From NCBI RefSeq assembly GCF_900105455.1, contig NZ_FNSF01000001.1, positions 501,001 to 565,000 of the forward strand: a DNA stretch of 64,000 nucleotides, read 5' to 3'. The notes under the pieces are model-generated. The model worked only from the letters and a program-made list of their open reading frames with translations, had not been told where the DNA came from and did no database searches. Source of the DNA: Tenacibaculum sp. MAR_2009_124. GTDB taxonomy: Bacteria > Bacteroidota > Bacteroidia > Flavobacteriales > Flavobacteriaceae. Below are positions 1 through 6,984 of this stretch, piece after piece. Each line of letters opens with the position of its first letter. Position 1 is the first letter of the stretch. The translations under genes were made by a program, and so were the position numbers.

Positions 1-1160
1 TTTAAAAAGTTAATACCTTTTAACGCTTTGTCTGCTTTGGAGTTTGAAGGAAGGTAGGTAGCATAACCTTGAAAATTAGGAATCCATCGTTCTGCCAAGT
101 TTTTTAAAGTACTTGCTGAATTGATAAAACTATCAATAATATTGGTTACCGCTTGGTTGTTATTCGAACAAGCTAAAATCAAAGGAGCTTCTTCTCCTAT
201 AATTGCCGATTTAACAAATTCCGTAGCTACTAAACTTTGAAGTAATGTTGTCTTTCCTGTGCCAGGAGGTCCGTTTACCGCCATTACTGGATTATCTTCT
301 GCTACCAAGTAGGAGAGTAGTGTTTTTCGTTGACTTATAGAAAGTGGAAACTCATTAGACATTTGCCCAAGATGTAAATGATTGTAATGTAAATATCCTT
401 CGTCTGTAACAGGTGGTTTTCTATAACGATCAACAGGGGTTACAATTTTCGCTAAAAGAGGTAACTCATCGAGGTTGTCTAATAGATTTTCATAAAGAAA
501 TAAAATACTTTTAGCTGTTGATATTTTTGAACTTACCGCAAAATAGGTAAGACTATGTTGCGTTGTGTATTTTTGTACCTTATAGTTTGAAATATTACTG
601 AAGGTAATTTCATTAAATACTTCATTAATATAATCCCAGTAAACATCCCAACCTATTTTTTCATCTTCATCGTAGGCTTCAGGTTGTTCAATATCACGAG
701 CATTAGTAACATTTTCAATAGAAGAAAAAATGAAATCATTTTTTACATCGGCTATCGGAGTAAGGTAGTTTCTAACAATTAAAGGAAATAAATCTCTTGG
801 AGCGGATAACTTTCCCGATCTGTCTAACGTTGCAGTCACCCAAAATGGATGTATAACTTGTTGTTTAAATTTTGAATTATCTGTTTGATATTTTAAATGG
901 AAAGGAGAGATTAAAATTTGAGTTTCGTTAATTTCTTGCCATCTTGAACTATCTTTTTTTGATATACCTTTAAGCCTGTTAATTCTTCTTTCTTCTAAAT
1001 CGAGAATTTCAGTTGCATTTTTAGCACTTATTAATGCGTTAGTTAAATCAGAAGAGTTTTGATGATATAAGTGCTTTATTCTTGAAATATCGATAGCCAA
1101 ATTCTCACTATCGAATAAGCTATTTTTATAATAAAGTAACCAATTTCTTTCGTCGTCCAT
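1..1160 (-). CDS. Superfamily 1-type helicase/ATPase, N-terminal part (truncated by window edge)
   Basis: Open reading frame of at least 386 codons on the minus strand, starting at ATG (1158-1160) and continuing past position 1, so the C-terminal part is missing. The visible protein begins MDDERNWLLYYKNSLFDSE. It carries a P-loop of the form GPPGTGKT around residues 297-304 (Lys about 303), preceded by AVN, the usual context in SF1 DNA2/NAM7-like helicases. The roughly 290 residues before the P-loop look like a family-specific N-terminal region; no signal peptide is visible. The motifs that would separate a helicase from another AAA ATPase lie outside the window. The gene stands alone, tail-to-head with the next minus-strand genes, with 210 bases between. 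A role in nucleic-acid unwinding or repair is inferred from the P-loop type only. Confidence 0.75.
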   Translation of the reverse strand, partial: MDDERNWLLYYKNSLFDSENLAIDISRIKHLYHQNSSDLTNALISAKNATEILDLEERRINRLKGISKKDSSRWQEINETQILISPFHLKYQTDNSKFKQQVIHPFWVTATLDRSGKLSAPRDLFPLIVRNYLTPIADVKNDFIFSSIENVTNARDIEQPEAYDEDEKIGWDVYWDYINEVFNEITFSNISNYKVQKYTTQHSLTYFAVSSKISTAKSILFLYENLLDNLDELPLLAKIVTPVDRYRKPPVTDEGYLHYNHLHLGQMSNEFPLSISQRKTLLSYLVAEDNPVMAVNGPPGTGKTTLLQSLVATEFVKSAIIGEEAPLILACSNNNQAVTNIIDSFINSASTLKNLAERWIPNFQGYATYLPSNSKADKALKGINFL

Positions 1161-1310
1161 GAAAAATAAAATCTACAATTAAAAGGTGCTTTTAGGGGGA
1201 GAATGGGCGCGAAAATAATAGAATTTATTATTTTTTTTAAATGAAAAAGAACTTTCTTATCATAAAAGAATTAACAATTTTATGAGTATTTAAAAATCAA
1301 TAAATTGAAT

Positions 1311-1345
1311 AAAAAAAATCCTGAAGGAGATCTTCAGGATTTTTA
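1311..1345 (-). terminator. Intrinsic terminator after the CCC-motif gene
   Basis: Inverted repeat AATCCTGAAG / CTTCAGGATT with a 5-base loop. On the minus strand it is followed by a run of eight T (A tract at 1311-1318 on the plus strand). It lies 26 bases beyond the stop of the small membrane protein gene and would end the ybaB operon. The rest of 1161-1370 shows nothing else recognisable. Confidence 0.75.
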
Positions 1346-1370
1346 AAACGTTTATTTTAAAATATGGTTA

Positions 1371-1703
1371 TTACCAACCATTCATTCTTTCTTGTAAAAG
1401 TTCAGGGTCTCGTAAAGCATCCCAACCAACAGTTGCGAATATACCGATGACAAAAAATAGGTATAAGGCGCTTAAAACAATTCCAATGATAGCCAGAATT
1501 CTTCCTGTATTAAGATTAGAGTAATTAGAGTATAAACTAGGGTTTAAGTCGTATTTTGCCTTGTCTTGCTTAAATAAAACAAGAGCGATGATTCCTAGTA
1601 TAATTCCAGGTATTCCATAGCAACAACAACTTAAAATTGAAATAATACCCAAGACTAAAACGGCCGTTGCATTGGGAAGTTGTCTTTGTTCAAATTCGTT
1701 CAT
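1371..1703 (-). CDS. CCC-motif small membrane protein (DUF4190-like)
   Basis: A 110-residue protein with two hydrophobic segments, about residues 12-45 and 68-92, and three consecutive cysteines at 26-28 inside the first segment (ILSCCCYGIPGIILGI). The triple-Cys, Gly/Ile-rich hairpin is typical of the CCC-motif membrane proteins common in Flavobacteriia, related to the DUF4190 small membrane proteins; their function is not known. The short hydrophilic N-terminus (NEFEQRQLPNA) also fits that family. It is the last gene of a three-gene minus-strand operon after ybaB and the DUF2752 gene, 19 bases downstream of the latter, and a clear terminator follows. The DUF2752 neighbour is another small Cys-containing membrane protein, so both may sit in the inner membrane, but no joint function is established. 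Confidence 0.8.
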   Translation of the reverse strand: MNEFEQRQLPNATAVLVLGIISILSCCCYGIPGIILGIIALVLFKQDKAKYDLNPSLYSNYSNLNTGRILAIIGIVLSALYLFFVIGIFATVGWDALRDPELLQERMNGW

Positions 1704-1722
1704 AAATATATGTATGATTTAG

Positions 1723-2013
1723 TTAACTGAATAATTTGTTCATTTTTATGATATAAGCCAAAATAATAATAACAACATTACTTATAGCCAATATCACTAA
1801 AATTTTTAAGGTTATTTTTTTCTTTAAAAAGAAATGAAATATAGCAATAACAACTAAAAGTATTGTAGTATATATTGCAGGAAACATGGTAAAAGCATCG
1901 TAAAACTTTCCTTCTGAAAGAAGAGCAGCAGATCTTTGAAGTCCACAACCAGGGCAATCTATTCCAAAGATTTCCTTATTCATACAAGGCAGCATGTAGT
2001 CCTCTAGTTTCAT
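1723..2013 (-). CDS. DUF2752 domain membrane protein
   Basis: I place the start at ATG 2011-2013 (MKLEDYMLPCMNKEIFGID), giving 96 residues. The frame stays open further upstream, but the longer version would overlap the end of ybaB by 41 bases. The motif CPGCGLQRS at residues 20-28 is the signature of DUF2752, a small family of two- or three-helix membrane proteins of unknown function. Two hydrophobic helices follow, about residues 40-62 and 68-88. The gene starts 7 bases after the ybaB stop, so it is probably co-transcribed with it. The paired cysteines could bind metal or form a disulfide; this is speculation. Confidence 0.82.
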   Translation of the reverse strand: MKLEDYMLPCMNKEIFGIDCPGCGLQRSAALLSEGKFYDAFTMFPAIYTTILLVVIAIFHFFLKKKITLKILVILAISNVVIIILAYIIKMNKLFS

Positions 2014-2020
2014 TTCGATC

Positions 2021-2344
2021 TTATTTAAACATATCCATTCCAGGAATGTTAGGCATACCACTTTTAGCGGCTATAGCCAATTCTTGTTCATTAATTTCAC
2101 CAGCTCTTTTTAATGCTTTATTTAAGGTTAAGATCAAGTAATCTTCTAGTTCTTCTTTATCCTGAAGTAACGATTTATCAACTGAAATAGCTTTTATTTC
2201 TCTGTTAGCAGTTACAGTAATTTTTAAATTACCACTTGCCGCTGATTCATCGATTAAAACGGTATCTAATCTTTTTTTTGTTTCCTCAACCTTACCTTGG
2301 GCTTCTTTCAATTTGCCCATCATATTAGAGATATCTCCAAACAT
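2021..2344 (-). CDS. ybaB: YbaB/EbfC family nucleoid-associated protein
   Basis: A 107-residue protein of the normal length for the family, with the expected layout: an N-terminal helix rich in Met/Lys/Gln ([20 protein letters not shown]), a central beta-sheet part ([20 protein letters not shown]) and a C-terminal helix. It ends in the Gly/Met/Pro-rich tail typical of YbaB. Family members are dimeric DNA-binding proteins of the nucleoid, in many bacteria encoded beside dnaX and recR; here the neighbours are two small membrane protein genes instead. It is the first gene of a three-gene minus-strand operon. A TACTTTTG promoter element lies 31 bases upstream of the ATG. Confidence 0.9.
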   Translation of the reverse strand: MFGDISNMMGKLKEAQGKVEETKKRLDTVLIDESAASGNLKITVTANREIKAISVDKSLLQDKEELEDYLILTLNKALKRAGEINEQELAIAAKSGMPNIPGMDMFK

Positions 2345-2374
2345 TACTTAATTGTTTTAAAAATCTATATTCAG

Positions 2375-2382
2375 CAAAAGTA
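2375..2382 (-). promoter_or_regulatory. TAnnTTTG promoter element for the ybaB operon
   Basis: On the minus strand the sequence is TACTTTTG, a perfect match to the Bacteroidetes -7 element. It lies about 31 bases upstream of the ybaB ATG, giving a predicted leader of roughly 25 bases. No clear -33 element was picked out. Confidence 0.5.
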
Positions 2383-2417
2383 GTATTTTCACTTGAAAAT
2401 TAAATAACCAAATTAAA

Positions 2418-4580
2418 ATGAGAGAAATAATTATTACGGTAATAACTTTAAACCTTATTTTTGTTTCCTGCAAAAAAGAAAGAATGAACACAGATATACA
2501 AGTACCTGTTGCTGAAAAACAGATGACTAAGTTAGAGAAACACGGAGATGTAAGAATAGATGATTATTTTTGGATGCGTTTATCCGATGAGCAAAAAAAT
2601 GCCGAAGTTAAGGACGAGCAAACCCAGAAGGTATATGATTACTTGAACACCGAAAATGAGTTTTATGAGCAAGAAACTGCCAATACGAAGAATTTTCAGG
2701 AGAGGTTGTTCGAGGAAATGAAGGGGAGAATTAAAGAAGATGACGAATCGGTTCCTTACAAAGAGAATGGTTATTATTATATAACGAGATATGAAATTGG
2801 AGGCCAGTATCCAATTTACAGTAGAAAGAAGGAAACATTAGAAGCCGAAGAAGAAATTATTTTTAATGTAAATAATGAGGCAGAAGGACACGATTATTAT
2901 CAGCTTGGAGGTTTAAGTATAAGTCCAGATAATAAGTTAGCCGCTTTTGCTGTTGATACCGTAAGTAGACGACAATATACAATACAAATAAAAAATCTTA
3001 TCGACGGAAAAATATCAGTTGATAAGATAGAGAATACGACTGGAGGAGCGGTATGGACAAATGATAATAAAACTATTTATTATACAAAGAAAGATCCAGT
3101 TACTTTGAGAAGTTCTCAAATTTATAGACATACTTTAGGAACAGATTCGTCAAAGGATATTTTAGTTTTTGAGGAAGAAGATGAAACATTTGGAGTTTTT
3201 GTAACCAAGTCAAAATCTAAGAAATATATTGTTATTGGTTCTTATAACACAGTTTCTAATGAATACAGGGTTTTGGAGGCGAACAATCCAGAAGGTGAGT
3301 TTAGAATTATTCAGCCTCGTGAAAGAGATTTAGAGTATGATGTAGCGCATTATGAAGATGCATTTTATATCAGAACAAATAAGGACGGTGCTACGAATTT
3401 TAAATTAATGAAAACGCCTGAAAATAAAACTACTAAAGAAAATTGGGTAGATGTAATTCCTCATAGAGAAGATGTTTTATTTGAAGATTTCTCAATTTTT
3501 AAAGATTACTTAGTTCTCGAAGAAAGAAGCGAAGGGTTGAGTAAAATTAGGATTAAGCGCTGGGATGGTAAAGAAGATTATTATTTACCGTTTAATGAGG
3601 AAACTTACTCAGCAGGTGTCTATTCTAACCCTGAATTTGATACTAATGTAATTAGATATTCTTATAATTCAATGACTACCCCAAGCTCTGTGATTGATTT
3701 TAATATGAATGACAGAACTAAAGATGTTAAAAAAGAACAAGAAGTTTTAGGAGGGAAGTTTGACAAAGCAAACTATGTAAGTAAGCGCATTTGGGTTCCT
3801 GCTCGTGATGGCAAGAAAGTGGCATTATCTATTGTTTATCGTAAGGATACCAAAATAAATGAAAACACACCGGTATTACAATATGCCTATGGTTCTTATG
3901 GGTATACTATTTCGGATGGTTTTTCTTCTACTCGATTAAGTTTGTTGGATAGAGGTTTTATTTTTGCATTGGCTCATATTAGAGGGAGTCAATATTTAGG
4001 AAGAGATTGGTATGAGGATGGAAAAATGTTGCAAAAGAAAAATACATTTAACGATTTTGTAGATTGTTCAAAGTATTTAATTGACAACGGATATACATCT
4101 GCAAAGCATTTATATGCAATGGGAGGATCCGCTGGAGGTTTATTAATGGGAGCGATAATTAATATGAACCCAGAGCTTTATAACGGTATAATTGCGGCTG
4201 TTCCATTTGTGGATGTAATTTCAACGATGTTGGATGATAGTATTCCTTTAACAACAGGGGAGTATGACGAATGGGGGAATCCGAATGATAAAGAATATTA
4301 TGATTATATTAAATCGTATTCGCCATATGATCAAGTTGAAGCAAAAGCGTATCCAAATATGTTGGTAACTACTGGTTTACATGATAGTCAAGTACAGTAC
4401 TGGGAACCAGCTAAATGGGTGGCTAAGTTAAGAGAGTTGAAAACAGATAATAACTTATTATTCTTACATACAAATATGGAAGCAGGACATGGAGGTGCTT
4501 CAGGAAGGTTTAATTCTTTAAAGGAAACGGCAGAAGAATATACGTTCTTTTTAATGTTAGAGGGTAAGTTAGAAAAATAA
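2418..4580 (+). CDS. S9A family peptidase (oligopeptidase B-like), lipoprotein
   Basis: A 720-residue serine peptidase of the prolyl oligopeptidase family. The N-terminus (ITLNLIFVSC, Cys18) is a lipoprotein signal, so the enzyme is predicted to be anchored in the periplasm or at the surface. Residues about 30-430 form the beta-propeller that limits access to small peptides; residues about 445-720 form the alpha/beta hydrolase domain. The catalytic triad is visible: Ser571 in GGSAGG, Asp656 in GLHDSQVQYWEP and His691 in EAGHGG. The GLHDSQVQYWEPAKW segment and overall length match oligopeptidase B, which cleaves after basic residues in short peptides; specificity here is inferred. It is divergent from ybaB and appears monocistronic. 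Confidence 0.92.
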   Translation: MREIIITVITLNLIFVSCKKERMNTDIQVPVAEKQMTKLEKHGDVRIDDYFWMRLSDEQKNAEVKDEQTQKVYDYLNTENEFYEQETANTKNFQERLFEEMKGRIKEDDESVPYKENGYYYITRYEIGGQYPIYSRKKETLEAEEEIIFNVNNEAEGHDYYQLGGLSISPDNKLAAFAVDTVSRRQYTIQIKNLIDGKISVDKIENTTGGAVWTNDNKTIYYTKKDPVTLRSSQIYRHTLGTDSSKDILVFEEEDETFGVFVTKSKSKKYIVIGSYNTVSNEYRVLEANNPEGEFRIIQPRERDLEYDVAHYEDAFYIRTNKDGATNFKLMKTPENKTTKENWVDVIPHREDVLFEDFSIFKDYLVLEERSEGLSKIRIKRWDGKEDYYLPFNEETYSAGVYSNPEFDTNVIRYSYNSMTTPSSVIDFNMNDRTKDVKKEQEVLGGKFDKANYVSKRIWVPARDGKKVALSIVYRKDTKINENTPVLQYAYGSYGYTISDGFSSTRLSLLDRGFIFALAHIRGSQYLGRDWYEDGKMLQKKNTFNDFVDCSKYLIDNGYTSAKHLYAMGGSAGGLLMGAIINMNPELYNGIIAAVPFVDVISTMLDDSIPLTTGEYDEWGNPNDKEYYDYIKSYSPYDQVEAKAYPNMLVTTGLHDSQVQYWEPAKWVAKLRELKTDNNLLFLHTNMEAGHGGASGRFNSLKETAEEYTFFLMLEGKLEK

Positions 4581-4583
4581 TTA

Positions 4584-4591
4584 TATTTTTG
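4584..4591 (+). promoter_or_regulatory. TAnnTTTG promoter element upstream of the cysteine-synthase gene
   Basis: TATTTTTG, a perfect match to the Bacteroidetes -7 consensus, just after the stop of the S9 peptidase gene. If used, transcription would start near 4597 and give a leader of about 60 bases that contains the hairpin at 4606-4658. Confidence 0.4.
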
Positions 4592-4605
4592 CCCACGGAA
4601 AGAGC

Positions 4606-4658
4606 AGGGTGTTATTATGAAAAAATAGAAGAAACTTTATTTCACCCTAGTTTTTTTT
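4606..4658 (+). terminator. Hairpin plus T8 just before the cysteine-synthase gene: terminator or attenuator
   Basis: AGGGTG (4606-4611) pairs with CACCCT (4643-4648), followed by AG and eight T (4651-4658), one base before the next ATG. The loop of about 31 bases is long and the stem only 6 bp. A three-codon ORF, ATGAAAAAATAG, sits at 4618-4629 inside the loop. It could end the S9 peptidase transcript. If the promoter at 4584 is real, it could instead act as a leader attenuator for the downstream gene. Confidence 0.35.
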
Positions 4659-4659
4659 A

Positions 4660-5679
4660 ATGACGCCTTTTATGATTTTAGAAAGAATGAGACATACTGG
4701 TATAACCAATTCAGTTTTAGATCTAGTAGGAGAGACCCCTTTAGTAAAAATAAATAATATTACCCAAAATATTCCAGGAAAATGCTATGCGAAGTTAGAA
4801 GCATTTAACCCAGGACATTCAGCAAAAGATAGAATAGCACTTCATATTATTGAAACGGCTGAAAAGAAAGGAATTGTTAAAAGAGGTGATATAATAGTTG
4901 AAACTACGTCAGGAAATACGGGATTTTCTCTCGCTATGATAAGTATTGTTAAAGGGTATAGATGCATATTAGCGGTTAGCGATAAATCATCTCAAGATAA
5001 AATTGATATGCTTAAAGCAATGGGGGCAGAGGTGCATATTTGTCCGGCCAACGTTGCAGCAGATGATCCTCGATCTTATTATGAGGTGGCAAAGAGATTG
5101 CATAAGGAAAATCCAGGTTCTATATATATTAATCAGTATTTTAATGAATTAAATATAGAAGCCCATTATGTGAGCACTGGACCTGAAATATGGAGACAAA
5201 CAGAAGGAAGAGTTACCCATATTGTTGTTGCTAGTGGAACCGGAGGTACAATTTCTGGAACTGGACGGTTTTTAAAGGAACAAAATCCTAATGTTAAAGT
5301 TTTAGGTATTGATGCTATTGGTTCTGTAATAAAAAAGTTTCATGAATCGGGTGAGTTTGATGTGAAAGAGATTAGTCCTTATAAAATAGAAGGTTTGGGG
5401 AAGAACCTAATCCCAACATCTACTGATTTTGATGTAGTAGACATTTACGAAAAGGTTTCAGATAAAGATTCGGCATTAAAAGCAAGAGAATTAGTGAAAA
5501 CCGAGGGCATTTTTGCAGGTTATACTTCTGGAGCTGTTTTACAAGGATTGCAACAATATGCTGATCAAGGGTATTTCGATGAAAACAGTGTTATTGTAGT
5601 GATTTTACCTGATCATGGATCAAGATATATGAATAAGATTTATTCTGATGAATGGATGAAAAATCAAGGTTTTTTATAA
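4660..5679 (+). CDS. PLP-dependent cysteine synthase family protein
   Basis: A 339-residue fold-type II PLP enzyme related to CysK, CysM and the catalytic core of cystathionine beta-synthase. The PLP lysine is Lys56 in [10 protein letters not shown], the substrate-binding loop TSGNTG is at 83-88, and the phosphate-binding glycine loop [10 protein letters not shown] lies around residue 192. The family makes cysteine or cystathionine from activated serine and a sulfur donor in the cytoplasm. The lysine motif reads PGHSAKDR where classic cysteine synthases have PGGSVKDR or PGASVKDR, so substrate specificity is uncertain; beta-replacement enzymes such as SbnA or cystathionine beta-synthase are alternatives. 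The start chosen is the first ATG; a second ATG lies nine codons later. The gene is apparently monocistronic and ends in a strong terminator. Confidence 0.85.
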   Translation: MTPFMILERMRHTGITNSVLDLVGETPLVKINNITQNIPGKCYAKLEAFNPGHSAKDRIALHIIETAEKKGIVKRGDIIVETTSGNTGFSLAMISIVKGYRCILAVSDKSSQDKIDMLKAMGAEVHICPANVAADDPRSYYEVAKRLHKENPGSIYINQYFNELNIEAHYVSTGPEIWRQTEGRVTHIVVASGTGGTISGTGRFLKEQNPNVKVLGIDAIGSVIKKFHESGEFDVKEISPYKIEGLGKNLIPTSTDFDVVDIYEKVSDKDSALKARELVKTEGIFAGYTSGAVLQGLQQYADQGYFDENSVIVVILPDHGSRYMNKIYSDEWMKNQGFL

Positions 5680-5704
5680 AGATTTAAAAAGTCGAAAATA
5701 AATA

Positions 5705-5744
5705 AAAAGGGTGTTATTGATAAAAATGACACCCTTTTCTTTTT
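5705..5744. terminator. Bidirectional intrinsic terminator
   Basis: Perfect 10-bp stem AAAAGGGTGT (5705-5714) / ACACCCTTTT (5729-5738) with a 14-base loop, A-rich on one side and T-rich on the other. It lies between the convergent cysteine-synthase gene and the lipoprotein gene on the minus strand, and can serve both. Confidence 0.85.
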
Positions 5745-6729
5745 ATAGTTGTATGTTGAGTTGTTGTAATCGAGACCTTAGGTTGTTTATATAGGCATCA
5801 TCTTTTATATCAAACTTAAAAAATGTAAACCTTTGTCCATTGTAATAATCTTCTTTTAATCCTTTGAATTCAATATATTGCTTCGGTAAAAAGTCGTAAG
5901 AAATGTTTAGGTTGAAGTTTTGTTTAATACTAACAAACTTTTTCACAATAACGTTAATTAAAAGATTCTGAACGAAAAACAGATTGAATCCAGAGCTTAT
6001 ATCAATTTTATTGATTTTTGCAGTACCAGTTTGAATGCTATTCGTAACGGTATTAAAAATTAAAGGTAACTCTATTTCAGCCGTTCCTCGTCTGTCTAAT
6101 AATCTTCTGTATTTTTTGAATATTTTTCTGTAATATCTATACCTGAAATTACCTTTTATTTTTATTTTAACTGTATTTTGCCCCACGATTTCCATTTTTA
6201 ATAATGAGAAATTGTTTAAATCAATCAAGTGTTTGTTTTTGTCTTTTTTACCAGTACGTTTATCGATTCGTACACTAGGGAACTTTTGAACAGCACTTCT
6301 GATAAGGTTGTTGTTCAATCCAAGATTAAAATATGAACCGTATGTACTATTAAAGCCTATTTCGCCTTTAAAATAGTTGCCAGGATTATCTTTAATTTCA
6401 TAGATAAGGGAAGCTAATGCTCCAGCTAAATCCGACTTATCAATAATTACGTTTTTATTCTGTGAGTAATCATTTTGCTTTTCTTCCAATGAATTAGAAA
6501 GAATGGCTCCTTCTTCATTTAATTGTGTGTAAAAATCTTCTTCAGAAAGGCTGCTTTCTTCTAAATAAGTTCGGTTTAATCCGTTTTTGTCAAAAACATC
6601 ATTTTTAAAACTTGGATCATCTTGTTGATCCAGTGATTCGACTTCTGGAGGGGCGGTCATATCTTCGTTAGAACACCCAAGATTAAACAAAATTAACGCA
6701 GTAAATGCGTAGTAAGCTAATTTTTTCAT
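5743..6729 (-). CDS. Lipoprotein of unknown function
   Basis: A 328-residue protein with a lipoprotein signal (ALILFNLGC, Cys19) followed by an acidic, flexible stretch (residues 20-60) and a basic, beta-rich body. The middle region contains a Lys/Arg-rich block (KIKGNFRYRYYRKIFKKYRRL) within a segment of alternating hydrophobic strands; the C-terminal half reads like beta strands of a lipid-binding or barrel-like fold. I do not recognise the family. It is alone on the minus strand, bounded by the terminator at 5705 and by clpB 255 bases upstream. It is probably exported to the periplasm or outer membrane through the lipoprotein pathway. Confidence 0.75.
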   Translation of the reverse strand: MKKLAYYAFTALILFNLGCSNEDMTAPPEVESLDQQDDPSFKNDVFDKNGLNRTYLEESSLSEEDFYTQLNEEGAILSNSLEEKQNDYSQNKNVIIDKSDLAGALASLIYEIKDNPGNYFKGEIGFNSTYGSYFNLGLNNNLIRSAVQKFPSVRIDKRTGKKDKNKHLIDLNNFSLLKMEIVGQNTVKIKIKGNFRYRYYRKIFKKYRRLLDRRGTAEIELPLIFNTVTNSIQTGTAKINKIDISSGFNLFFVQNLLINVIVKKFVSIKQNFNLNISYDFLPKQYIEFKGLKEDYYNGQRFTFFKFDIKDDAYINNLRSRLQQLNIQL

Positions 6730-6903
6730 GTTAATATATGTTTGGTTATGGGGTGCGAATTTATGTTAATTTTGTAATTTTTATTGAAGTTTAAGGTTAA
6801 AAAAAAGTGTTTTATTTATGGTTTGCTTTGTTTTATTGAGTTTTGGTGTTTTTTTTGTATAAATAGTTTTTATTTGAAGAGAGATGTTAAGCTCAAATCA
6901 ATT

Positions 6904-6941
6904 AAAAAATCTCAGACATAACTGGGAAGTTGTATCTGAGA
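6904..6941 (-). terminator. Intrinsic terminator after clpB
   Basis: TCTCAGA (6910-6916) pairs with TCTGAGA (6935-6941), with further pairing ATAACT/AGTTGT inside and a GGG loop. On the minus strand the stem is followed by six T (A tract 6904-6909). It lies about 45 bases beyond the clpB stop codon. Confidence 0.75.
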
Positions 6942-6984
6942 CTTAAGTTTGCCGAAACAATAATTTATGCAAATGTTTTTTTGT

